NCBI GenBank assembly: GCA_963677815.1
Contig: OY782499.1
Span: 1,674,001-1,738,000 of the forward strand
Direction of reading: 5' to 3'
Length of the DNA stretch: 64,000 bases
Source of the DNA: JAEKNW01 sp963677815
GTDB taxonomy: Bacteria; Cloacimonadota; Cloacimonadia; Cloacimonadales; JAFGVF01
Shown in pieces: positions 26,320-34,700 of the stretch. Position numbers and translations under genes: made by a program. The notes beneath the pieces are model-generated. The model did not search any database. It saw only the letters and a program-made list of their open reading frames with translations, and had not been told where the DNA came from. Each line of letters opens with the position of its first letter. The first letter of the stretch is position 1.

Positions 26320-26856
26320 ATGAAAAAAAGTATTGTTTCTATAATTATTCTAACATCAATTATTTTCACATTATTTGCTGTTTATCAGATTAATGCTGTA
26401 AGATGTAATGCCTGCGGAAGATGTGTTAATGCTTGTGATGAAGATGCCATTTATTATGATGTTAGTCTTCATAGTTATCAAATAGACCCAGAACTTTGTG
26501 AGGATTGTGGTGATTGTGCAGATAGATGCCCCCGTAATGCTATCTCTCAGGTTCCAGTAAGCAATGAACTAGACCAAGTAAATCCTGTAACTATTGAGGT
26601 TAGTGTTTTCCCTAATCCAACAGCTACAAAAGCAGTATTCAAAATCATTTCTGAAGAGAAAGTTTCTTCACGTGATTTAGTTATTTACAATATTAAAGGT
26701 CAAAAAGTTAGAGAATTAAAGTTTGATGATAAGAATGATGCTGTGGGTTGGGACCTTACAGATGATTTAGGAAATAGAGTTCCATCAGGTAATTACTTAT
26801 TTAAATATTCAACCAGTGATAAAGAAATTTCAAAACTTTTAACAGTAATTAAATAG
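26320..26856 (+). CDS. Exported bis-[4Fe-4S] ferredoxin with type IX/FlgD-like C-terminal sorting domain
   Basis: The 178-residue protein has a Sec signal peptide or anchor (about 1-26). It then has two cluster motifs: CNACGRCVNACDEDAI, with Asp in place of the usual Pro, and CEDCGDCADRCPRNAI. Residues from about 88 form a sorting/FlgD-Ig-like domain: VSVFPNPTATKAVFKI, YNIKGQKVREL, GWDLTDDLGNRVPSGNYLF and a final KLLTVIK. In FCB bacteria this domain directs proteins through the type IX secretion system to the cell surface. A surface-directed ferredoxin is very unusual. It starts 6 bases after the previous gene. Confidence 0.87.
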   Translation: MKKSIVSIIILTSIIFTLFAVYQINAVRCNACGRCVNACDEDAIYYDVSLHSYQIDPELCEDCGDCADRCPRNAISQVPVSNELDQVNPVTIEVSVFPNPTATKAVFKIISEEKVSSRDLVIYNIKGQKVRELKFDDKNDAVGWDLTDDLGNRVPSGNYLFKYSTSDKEISKLLTVIK

Positions 26857-26863
26857 GAAGATT

Positions 26864-27118
26864 ATGAAAAAAAAGCTATTAACTATTTTAGTAATAGCAG
26901 TCATATTTTTAGGGTTTCTCTTTGCTTCTGAAGTGATAGAGAGCCCTTTTGTTCGTAGTTATGACTGTGTTGCTTGTGGCGATTGTGTTGAGGCTTGTCC
27001 TGTTGGAGCAATTGAAATAATAAATGGGAAGGCAGTAATTGATAATGAAAAGTGTATTAACTGCAACATCTGTGTAGGTACTTGTACTTATGATGCAATA
27101 GAGGAGTGTAAAAAATGA
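26864..27118 (+). CDS. Small exported bis-[4Fe-4S] ferredoxin
   Basis: The 84-residue protein consists of a signal peptide (about 1-22, ending in FASE) and a ferredoxin fold. Its two canonical motifs are CVACGDCVEACPVGAI and CINCNICVGTCTYDAI. The second has Thr instead of Pro after the last Cys. Its stop overlaps the next start (ATGA at 27115). It is the third exported ferredoxin in a row and probably forms part of the same electron relay. Confidence 0.85.
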   Translation: MKKKLLTILVIAVIFLGFLFASEVIESPFVRSYDCVACGDCVEACPVGAIEIINGKAVIDNEKCINCNICVGTCTYDAIEECKK

Positions 27119-27360
27119 AGAAAATTATTATTATTATGTGTATAGGTCTTCTCTTATTCTCTTTGTCAGCATGTAAGAAACCAACAGAAAAAGAATATAA
27201 TATTGATAAATCTTCATGTAATTCATGCGGTGAATGTATATCTGTTTGTCCTAAAGATGCTATAGAATACAATCTAGAAGGCAAGGCTGTGATTGACCAA
27301 TCGAAATGTATTTCCTGTGGCGAATGTATTGCAGTATGTCCTCAAGGAGCGATTTACTAA
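27115..27360 (+). CDS. Ferredoxin lipoprotein, bis-[4Fe-4S]
   Basis: The 81-residue protein has a lipoprotein signal (lipobox LSAC, Cys20) and then a full bacterial ferredoxin with two canonical motifs, CNSCGECISVCPKDAI and CISCGECIAVCPQGAI. A lipid anchor would hold this ferredoxin to the inner or outer membrane facing the periplasm. The gene overlaps its neighbours on both sides (ATGA upstream, TAATG downstream), so it is translationally coupled to the outer-membrane barrel gene. Confidence 0.87.
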   Translation: MKKIIIIMCIGLLLFSLSACKKPTEKEYNIDKSSCNSCGECISVCPKDAIEYNLEGKAVIDQSKCISCGECIAVCPQGAIY

Positions 27361-28562
27361 TGAAGAAACTACTGATAATATCACTTTTAATCTTTTCTAA
27401 TCTATGTTTAAATGCTTCTTTTTGGAATCAAACAAGAATGTCTTTCTATAAATCTCATGATACTGAGGTTTATGGAGGAGAAAATAACTTAGTTACTCAA
27501 CTTATTTTAAATAAATTAAGTATCAATATTCAGATGAATACACTTATATCTGAAGAAGGATTTGATGACCCCAATTCTTTCGTAACCAATGAAATAAGAA
27601 GTCTTTCAACTTATAAATTAAATCCGCAGTCAAAACTTCTTTTAGGATATAATATTGATTACTATGACTATGATAAAACACAAAGTAATTTCATCTATGA
27701 TGGCATTAAGCTTCCTACTCAACCCTTAGTTAAAAATTACCTCTATCTGATTTCCAAGAATGAATGGGAAGACTTTACTTTATTAGCTGGTCTCAGAGGA
27801 AGAAGAAACAATATTGATTATCAAATGGATATTCCTAATGCTATAAATTCCGCTAAAGCAGAACATTATGATGAGTTTTATAAAGATTTTGCTCTTGCTT
27901 ATTCTTTTAACGACTATATTAATTTCTACACTACTTTTGAAAATAAAACATTTTATAGCTCAAATACCTCAATATATGACCCTAGCAGAGAATATGATTA
28001 TACCCACTATGGGGGAGGGATTCAAGTAAAGCTTGTTGATTATCTGGGTGGAACTATTAAGGAAGATTTTCAATATTTAAGAAAAGATTCAGACCAATAT
28101 GAAAATTACCAAAAGAATAATTTTATCAATAGCTTGCGATATACTTATAGGTTAACACCCCACCTAAGTTCATTTGTGACTTATATTTCAAGGTTTTCTT
28201 ATGATAATCAAGATAAAGAATTTTATCGCTTATCAAACATGATTAGATTACAGGCAAGATATAATCTACCTAACTTTGATAATCAAGCTTGCCTCATCGC
28301 AGGAAGTGTTCTATCTATTGAAAATATGAACAAGATTTATTTCGCTTATTTCAAGATGCCTGTTATAGGTAGTTTAGCAATATCTTTAGAAGATAGATTC
28401 TCTTATGATATCTATAATACTATTATTGCTTCCTTGGATTATCAAGTAAACTCAAATATCTTATTCTTCTTAGAAAACAGTAATTCTCAATCTTTTGATA
28501 ATATTAATGTATATGACTTTAAAAATACAATTAGTTTAGGCACTAGGATGTTGTTTAGATGA
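27360..28562 (+). CDS. Putative outer-membrane beta-barrel protein of the ferredoxin cluster
   Basis: The start is the ATG at 27360, overlapping the ferredoxin stop by one base. An earlier in-frame ATG at 27306 would add a non-signal sequence before the signal peptide. The 400-residue product has a Sec signal (about 1-19). Its body shows alternating strands rich in Tyr, Phe and Asn and ends in LGTRMLF plus one Arg, as barrels do. No family is recognised and no heme motif is present. Lying between a ferredoxin lipoprotein and a thiol-transfer membrane protein, it could be the outer-membrane sleeve or porin of the system. Confidence 0.72.
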   Translation: MKKLLIISLLIFSNLCLNASFWNQTRMSFYKSHDTEVYGGENNLVTQLILNKLSINIQMNTLISEEGFDDPNSFVTNEIRSLSTYKLNPQSKLLLGYNIDYYDYDKTQSNFIYDGIKLPTQPLVKNYLYLISKNEWEDFTLLAGLRGRRNNIDYQMDIPNAINSAKAEHYDEFYKDFALAYSFNDYINFYTTFENKTFYSSNTSIYDPSREYDYTHYGGGIQVKLVDYLGGTIKEDFQYLRKDSDQYENYQKNNFINSLRYTYRLTPHLSSFVTYISRFSYDNQDKEFYRLSNMIRLQARYNLPNFDNQACLIAGSVLSIENMNKIYFAYFKMPVIGSLAISLEDRFSYDIYNTIIASLDYQVNSNILFFLENSNSQSFDNINVYDFKNTISLGTRMLFR

Positions 28563-29554
28563 TTACAACACTATTAGAAGGTTTTACCTTAGGCTTTTCT
28601 ACTGGAACTATCTGCTTAGTTTCTTGCACTCCTATTTACTTACCCTATCTGATTTCTGAAAATAGGTCTTTTTCTAAGAATATCTGGAAAGTACTGGAAA
28701 TTTCACTAGGTAGATTTTTTTCTTATATCGTCTTTGGACTCTTAGCAGGCTGGATAGGTTCAAATATTGCCACTATTAATAGAGACCTCTTTACTGGTAT
28801 AGCTTATAGTTTGCTTTCACTTTTTATGATTCTTAGCGTTGTTAGGACTAAAAAGAAAGAAAAGAAGTGCCATATCCCTGCTTTTGCTAAGATAACATCA
28901 TCTGCTTTTCTGCTAGGTGTTTTTACAGGAATTAATTTTTGTCCTTCATTCTTAATAGCTCTCTCGAAAGCAGTTGACTTAGCTGGTCCTATTTCAGGTG
29001 CTTTATTGTTTTTAGGTTTCTTTTTTGGAACTTCTATCTTCTTAATCCCTCTCGCCTTTTCAGGCTTTTTAGCTTACATTAAGAATCTAAAGTATATAGC
29101 ACAAATTGCTTCAATTGCAATTGCCATTTGGTTTCTCTTTTCTGCTGGTTTAAAGTTTAATGATGTCTATAAAGATTCTCAAGCTTACTATCTAGATCCA
29201 GCATCTCCAGATTATCCTATGGCTCTAGTGATAAAAGAAAGTAATCAAGCTTATTTTTCCCAACTTGCCGATTCTCTCTTTAGCTTAAAACAAGAGAACT
29301 TCTCACTTGTTATCATTAAAAATGATTCCCTTAACTTTAATGAAATAAATAAGAGCTCTCAAATATATTTACTGGATTCAGAACTGGCTGAGACTTTACC
29401 TTCTGAAAAATTGAGATTGATTCATCATTACCAAATTGATCAAGATTATCCTCTAGATAAATTACTTCACTTCCTAAAAAATTCGGTGATGAAGCTTGGT
29501 AAAGATGATAAAATTCACTTCTCTTTTAAGCTTGATAAGGAATCATCTAGGTAA
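28559..29554 (+). CDS. DsbD/CcdA-like (TauE/SafE, DsbD_2) membrane protein
   Basis: The 331-residue protein has about six membrane helices in residues 1-200. Two helices carry Cys-Pro motifs in equivalent places, SCTPIYLPYL (about residues 22-31) and NFCPSFLIAL. This arrangement is that of CcdA/DsbD proteins, which carry reducing equivalents across the inner membrane through paired cysteines. The C-terminal 120 residues are polar and unrecognised. DsbD_2-type proteins often accompany copper ATPases in cytochrome oxidase assembly loci. The gene overlaps the barrel gene as ATGA and is the last gene before the tRNA cluster. Confidence 0.75.
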   Translation: MITTLLEGFTLGFSTGTICLVSCTPIYLPYLISENRSFSKNIWKVLEISLGRFFSYIVFGLLAGWIGSNIATINRDLFTGIAYSLLSLFMILSVVRTKKKEKKCHIPAFAKITSSAFLLGVFTGINFCPSFLIALSKAVDLAGPISGALLFLGFFFGTSIFLIPLAFSGFLAYIKNLKYIAQIASIAIAIWFLFSAGLKFNDVYKDSQAYYLDPASPDYPMALVIKESNQAYFSQLADSLFSLKQENFSLVIIKNDSLNFNEINKSSQIYLLDSELAETLPSEKLRLIHHYQIDQDYPLDKLLHFLKNSVMKLGKDDKIHFSFKLDKESSR

Positions 29555-29687
29555 ATACTAGCTTTAAAAACTAATAAATATCTAATAGAATGTAAAGAAA
29601 ATAAAAAAAAATGTTTTTATAAGTCTTTATTAATTAATAAAAAACGAAATTGTAGCAAAGAAAAATTAAAATAATTAAAAAAATGTA

Positions 29688-29716
29688 TTGACAAGAAAAC
29701 CCCTTTATAGGATATT
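29688..29716 (+). promoter_or_regulatory. Sigma70-type promoter of the tRNA operon
   Basis: TTGACA at 29688-29693, a 17-base spacer and GATATT at 29711-29716 lie 19 bases before the first tRNA gene. Confidence 0.75.
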
Positions 29717-29735
29717 GCTAATACATATTTCGAAC

Positions 29736-29821
29736 GGAGAATTAGTCCTAATTGGTAAGGCAGCGGTCTTGAAAACCGCCGGGCTCTGCCCTTGGGGGTT
29801 CGAGTCCCTCATTCTCCGCCA
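29736..29821 (+). tRNA. tRNA-Ser(UGA), CCA encoded
   Basis: The acceptor arms are GGAGAAT and ATTCTCC. The anticodon stem GCGGT/ACCGC has loop CTTGAAA with anticodon TGA at 29770-29772. A long variable arm (GGGC-TCT-GCCC) confirms serine. The T arm has GTTCGAGTC. G is the discriminator and CCA is encoded at 29819-29821. Confidence 0.97.
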
Positions 29822-29831
29822 TTCTTTGAAC

Positions 29832-29922
29832 GGAGAGGTGGCCGAGCGGCTTAAGGCGTGCGCCTGCTAAGCGTATGTAGGCTAATCCCCTACCGAGGGT
29901 TCAAATCCCTCCTTCTCCGCCA
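29832..29922 (+). tRNA. tRNA-Ser(GCU), CCA encoded
   Basis: The acceptor arms are GGAGAGG and CTTCTCC. The anticodon loop CTGCTAA gives GCT. A long variable arm (GTAGG...CCTAC) and T loop GGTTCAAATCC follow. CCA is encoded at 29920-29922. Confidence 0.97.
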
Positions 29923-29933
29923 TTAAAAACATG

Positions 29934-30050
29934 AAAATTTATAAAATAGTGTTGGGCTGTCGTCAAGTGGTAAGACACATGGTTTTGGTCCATGCATTCC
30001 CGGGTTCGAATCCTGGCAGCCCAGCCATCACTATTTTATAAATTTTTTTT
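29934..30050 (+). terminator. 18-bp stem enclosing the tRNA-Gln(UUG) gene, followed by a T-run
   Basis: AAAATTTATAAAATAGTG (29934-29951) is perfectly complementary to 30029-30046, and Ts continue to 30050. The pairing encloses the whole tRNA. It could be a processing stem (RNase III type) or an intrinsic terminator with the tRNA as its loop. The following tRNA may then need read-through or its own promoter. Confidence 0.6.
29953..30027 (+). tRNA. tRNA-Gln(UUG), CCA encoded
   Basis: The acceptor arms TGGGCTG and CAGCCCA show the U1-A72 pair typical of tRNA-Gln. The anticodon stem CATGG/CCATG has loop TTTTGGT with anticodon TTG. The T arm is GGGTTCGAATCC. CCA lies at 30025-30027. The gene sits inside a flanking inverted repeat (29934-30046). 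Confidence 0.97.
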
Positions 30051-30059
30051 CGTTTATAC

Positions 30060-30133
30060 TGGGGTATAGTCTAATGGTAGGACAGCAGGTTCTGGCTCTG
30101 TGTGTCGGGGTTCGATTCCCTGTACCCCAGCCA
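30060..30133 (+). tRNA. tRNA-Gln(CUG), CCA encoded
   Basis: The acceptor arms are TGGGGTA and TACCCCA with the U1-A72 pair. The anticodon loop TTCTGGC gives CTG. The T arm is GGGGTTCGATTCCC. CCA lies at 30131-30133. Confidence 0.96.
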
Positions 30134-30251
30134 TAAACTTTCTTACTTCTTTTTAACATTCAATTTCCCCCCAAACTTCAATGATGATTAATCTACTATC
30201 TTAAAAAATTAATCAATATAATAATCTTGGCTCTTCATCAAAGTTTCACAG

Positions 30252-30330
30252 TAACATTCGGGTTAAAAAAAGTCCTTTCCCATTAACCCAGATGTTAATC
30301 CGAAAGTATAGGAAAAGGACTTGATAAAAA
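30252..30330. terminator. Structured hairpin region between tRNA operon and minus-strand lipoprotein gene
   Basis: AAGTCCTTTCCC near 30269-30280 can pair with GGAAAAGGACTT near 30311-30322, enclosing a smaller TTAA-rich hairpin. A T-rich run follows on the plus strand and an A-rich run precedes it. It probably ends transcription from both convergent sides. Confidence 0.5.
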
Positions 30331-30347
30331 TGTTTTTTCTTTATTTA

Positions 30348-31298
30348 TTACTTCACATGCTTAGGCACGTATATATTATCAATATTAGCCTTGTACTCCT
30401 TCATTATATCATCATAAATAGTTAAAACCTGATTTAATGCTTTAAGTGTTTGACTAGTAACATTAACTATTTCAGGTTCATAGAACCATTTTAATCTAAT
30501 TGATAAATTACCATTAATAAGTATTTTTCTAAAGATGTCAAGGTTGATTTGAGATTGATTATCGAGCAAGTTAAAAGTAATAATTTTACTCTCTGACAGG
30601 TTGTAGTCGCTAATCAGCAGAGAAGATTTATCAAAAGCTATTTCAAGGTCTGAGCTTGTAAATTTAGCAGTTTCTAATTCCGGCTCAAGTTGGGAAGGAT
30701 AAAAGTTTAAGAATAGTTCAGGTTGCTTATAACCATCAATTTTAGCTACTAACCTGAGAGAATTTGTCTTAGAATAATAAACTCTTGTTGAACCTTCAGA
30801 GCTTTGGTCTGTAATGTCTTTTAGAAGTTTGATTTGGATGAAGTAGTTTTGCAAATGAGCATCATTTTCACTTTTAACCCTCTTTAAATATTTAGCTTTT
30901 AATGATTCTACTTGAGGTCTAAAGGATGAAATATCATAGTTTTTATTGATATTATTGAACTTGAAATCAAATAAATGTAGTTCTTCTTTAACGGCTAATG
31001 AATCTAGTTCTTTAAGGGCTTCTTGAGTTTTTTTAGCAATTTTTTCTTCAAGCTCTTTTAGAACAACAAGGTCTTCATCACGTAATTTATCTCCTCGAGC
31101 AGCATCAATACTTGTTAGTGATGCTTTAAAAAAGCTATTGTTATAGTCTTCTATTGCTGTTTTAAGATTCCTATTTCTGACATCACTAGCAATATATTCT
31201 GTACTAGATTCGTCACTAACTTTTTCATTTTTCCCACAGGCAAGGCATATTAATATAACAAACCCTATTGTTAAAACCATCTTGGTAAATAATTTCAT
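30348..31298 (-). CDS. Lipoprotein of unknown function
   Basis: I start at the ATG at 31298, which has AAGGAG upstream and gives a clean lipoprotein signal (lipobox ICLAC, Cys21). In-frame codons up to 31352 would precede that ribosome site. The 316-residue product has a first half rich in Lys and Glu with likely helices (residues 60-160). The second half has beta-like stretches (residues 180-290). No family is recognised. It is monocistronic, between the tRNA cluster and a long AT-rich gap. Confidence 0.75.
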   Translation of the reverse strand: MKLFTKMVLTIGFVILICLACGKNEKVSDESSTEYIASDVRNRNLKTAIEDYNNSFFKASLTSIDAARGDKLRDEDLVVLKELEEKIAKKTQEALKELDSLAVKEELHLFDFKFNNINKNYDISSFRPQVESLKAKYLKRVKSENDAHLQNYFIQIKLLKDITDQSSEGSTRVYYSKTNSLRLVAKIDGYKQPELFLNFYPSQLEPELETAKFTSSDLEIAFDKSSLLISDYNLSESKIITFNLLDNQSQINLDIFRKILINGNLSIRLKWFYEPEIVNVTSQTLKALNQVLTIYDDIMKEYKANIDNIYVPKHVK

Positions 31299-31334
31299 AG
31301 TATTATCTCCTTTCGAAATGTCTCTTATTAACTG

Positions 31335-31363
31335 GATAAAGAAAAGAGTCATATATTTGTCAA
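31335..31363 (-). promoter_or_regulatory. Possible promoter of the minus-strand lipoprotein gene
   Basis: Reading the minus strand, TTGACA (31363-31358), a 17-base spacer and TTTATC (31340-31335) precede the start at 31298. The -10 match is weak. Confidence 0.4.
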
Positions 31364-31463
31364 TGTTTAAATTAATTTAAAAAATCTTTTTAGTTGAACT
31401 CTTGGAAAAGTATATATAATAAAAGGAAAAATGAACTTTGCTTTAGTTTTTCTAGAAAATAAA

Positions 31464-31491
31464 TTGACAAAATGAAATCTAAATATATGCT
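31464..31491 (+). promoter_or_regulatory. Possible promoter of the giant surface-protein gene
   Basis: TTGACA at 31464-31469, a 16-base spacer and TATGCT at 31486-31491 would give a leader of nearly 300 bases. The leader contains the hairpin at 31689-31718. No other element is seen in the 31299-31785 gap, which is otherwise plain AT-rich DNA. Confidence 0.4.
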
Positions 31492-31688
31492 TTATAGGTA
31501 GTTGAGAAAAATAGAACATAATATATTCACTAGGCTAAAGTTTTACTATTATGAAATTAATTTTCAGAATAGCATCATTAGTAGATAACTCGGGGATTTG
31601 TAAAATTTTCTAGTTGTTTAAAAGTTAGTAAGAGAAAAATGATTTTATTGCTAAGCGTGTAAATTGTTACAATATCGATAAATAATTA

Positions 31689-31718
31689 AAAAAGTGTAGA
31701 AAATAATCAACACTTTTT
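31689..31718 (+). other. Hairpin in the leader of the giant surface-protein gene
   Basis: AAAAAGTGT pairs perfectly with ACACTTTTT around a 12-base loop, about 70 bases before the start codon. It looks like a weak terminator or attenuator but is AU-rich. Confidence 0.4.
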
Positions 31719-31785
31719 GTAAGAAATCTACAGACAAAGTTATTAGATTAAAACTACTATTTAAACTAAGCTATGGGAGAGAAAG

Positions 31786-34700
31786 ATGAAGAGATTAGGA
31801 GTTATTTATATTTTACTATTTATTGTTATAGCATCATTATCTAGTTTGCAGTATAGTGTTGAGCTAGTAGATACTTATGGTGATGGTTGGAATGGAGGTA
31901 ATCTTACTGTTAATGTTAATGGTACAGCTGTCTTATCAGAATTAACTATTGAAAGTGGGGGAGGACCTCAAAATCATAATTTTCAAGTTACCTATGGTGA
32001 TTTAATTGAGACTGTATATACTGCTGGTTCATGGGCTAATGAGAATGAATATTCGTTAAAAAATGAAGAAAACAATGTTTGCGCTGAATCAGGTTCTGGA
32101 GGAGCTATTCCAGAAAATATAAGCTATACTGTTCCCCTGGAAGGAACACCTGCTCCACCACTTTTATTAGCCCCAACTGATACACAAGTAAACTGCACTA
32201 ATCCTGTGAATCTAGTTTGGTCGATTGATGAAAATACATATATCTCGGATGTTCTTATTGCTGATAATCCTGAATTCTCTCAAGAAACGTATTTAGGGGA
32301 TGTTGTTTCACCCTATCAAGTAAATTTGGAAGCAGGAACAAGATATTATTGGAAAGTAAAAGCTAGGGGTTATAATGGTTTAGAAACAGAAAGTTCAGTA
32401 TTTTCTTTTATCACAGAGTTTGATGTTATAGGTGAATTTCCTTATACAGAAGATTTTGAAGATGATTGGTATAATTCTCCATCTGCACCTTTAGCTTGGC
32501 AGCAAATAGTAGTATCAGGTACAAACAATTGGGTGCAGTCCTCAGTTAATCCCCATTCTGGTTCTTACTGTGCTAAAGCTCCATATCACACTAATGGGGG
32601 AGAACACTTATTAATCACTCCTTCTTTTGCTCTTGAAGAGAATACTTCATATCTTTTAAAATTCTGGATAAAAGGTCATTCAACTTATCCTACTGATCTA
32701 AAAGTTCAGATAGGAGAAAGCAATTATGATGGTGAAGAAGATTTTGTGGAAGACTTAGCCTATTATGTAACTGGTGATAATATGCCTACAGAATGGACAG
32801 AAGAAACTCTTGAAATAAGTGGTTATAATGGCAATTACTCAATTGCCTTCCGAGCTATTGATGATGATGGACTTTATGTATTTTTGGATGATGTTGAATT
32901 TAGTGAACCATACCCTATCTTACTTGAAGCTCAAGCAAACATTGGCACAATAAATCTTACATGGTCACCTCCAACTGAGAATACAAGATTAAGGAACTTG
33001 CTAGGATATAATGTTTACAGGGATAATCTTCAGATTAATGCTTCAATTCTTTCTAATACAGAATATGAGGATAATGATATTACTCATGGAGATATTTATG
33101 AATATTATGTTCAAGCTCTTTATCAAGATGAAGAAACCAAAGAATCTAATAGGGTTCAAGTGCTTGCAGTGGAGTATTATTTAGAGGGTGAGGGAACAGA
33201 AGAAAATCCTTATATTGTTGAAGATTTAGATGACCTTTATTGCCTTAGTAGTACCATATCATACTGGCAATCAGGACTTTATATTGAACAGATGGCAGAT
33301 ATTGATGCTACTGAAACTCAAATTTGGAATGATGGCTTAGGTTTTAGTCCAATAGGAAATTACTATGATAAGTTCGAAGCAAATTATAATGGTAATGGTT
33401 GTGTTATTTCTAATCTATATATAAATAGACCCGAGACTTCAAGAATTGCTTTATTTGGAGAAATAAATAATGGAAGTATTACAAATGTTGGTCTTACCAA
33501 TGTTAATTTTACTGGTGATCAAAATGTCGGAGCTCTTGTAGGAGTTGCTTCATACTCTGATATTAGCTGTTGTTATTCAACAGGTTTAGTTACAGGCACA
33601 TATACTATCGGGGGATTAATGGGATCTTGTGACTGGGATTCTTCTCTTGAAAACAGTTATTCATTAGTAAATGTAACTTCTACGAATTATAGGTCTGGAG
33701 GCTTAGTTGGAACTAGCTCTTCTTCAACAATTAGTAATTGTTTCTCAGCAGGATTAGTAGATGGTAATACAGGAGTTGGGGGATTAGTAGGAGTATCTTC
33801 TTCAACCATCACCAATTGTTTCTGGGATACTGAAAGCTCAAATCAAGCTAGTAGTCAAGGTGGTACTGGATTACCTAGTAATCAAATGAAAGACCCACTT
33901 ACCTATATGAATGCTGGCTGGGATTTTTCAGGTGAAGTTGCTAATGGGGAAGAGGAAATTTGGACTATTAATGGCAATGATTATCCTCATCTATCATCAG
34001 AATTTATTGCTCCTCCAAGGAACTTAACCGCAAGTATTGCTAATGTGGGTGAGATTCACTTGACTTGGTCAGCTCCAGAACCTGAACTTGTTTCTGGTAG
34101 AGCAATCCTTGGCTATAATATTTATAGGAATGATATTCAAATCAATGAAAGTACTATTGAAACAACAAGTTTTAGTGATACTAATGTTCAAAACAATCAA
34201 GTGTATTCATATTATGTTTCAGCAATTTTTCATGAAGGTCAATCTATTGGCTCTAACACTGTAGAAATTAACTATTCATTGCTCTTAGGCCAAGGAACAG
34301 AAAATTCTCCATATCTTATTGAGAATCTATATGACTTATTTATCTTAAGTCAGTTAGAATACTACTGGTCAGATAATTATCACTTTGAACAAACTACTGA
34401 TATCGATGCTTCAGATACACAAAACTGGGATGATGGAGCTGGTTTTAGTCCTATTGGTACAGAGGATATTCCGTTTATAGGCACTTACAATGGTAACCAT
34501 TACTCAATATCAAATCTCTATATTGACAGGGTTAATACAGATAATGTAGGACTTTTTGGTAAAGTGTATAACGCCTATTTAGAAAACATAACTTTGATAG
34601 ATGTTTTCATCAAGGCTCGTTCAAGAGTAGGTTCTTTAGCTGGAATAAGTACAAATTCTGACTACTATGGATGCTCTGCCAGTGGTCAGTTAATAGTAAG

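Noticed and set aside
27306..27359. Upstream start for the barrel protein
   Set aside because: It lies inside the ferredoxin gene and puts polar residues before the signal peptide. The ATG at 27360 is coupled to the ferredoxin stop.
29688..29870. Open frame across the tRNA genes
   Set aside because: It overlaps a clear promoter and two well-formed tRNA-Ser genes.
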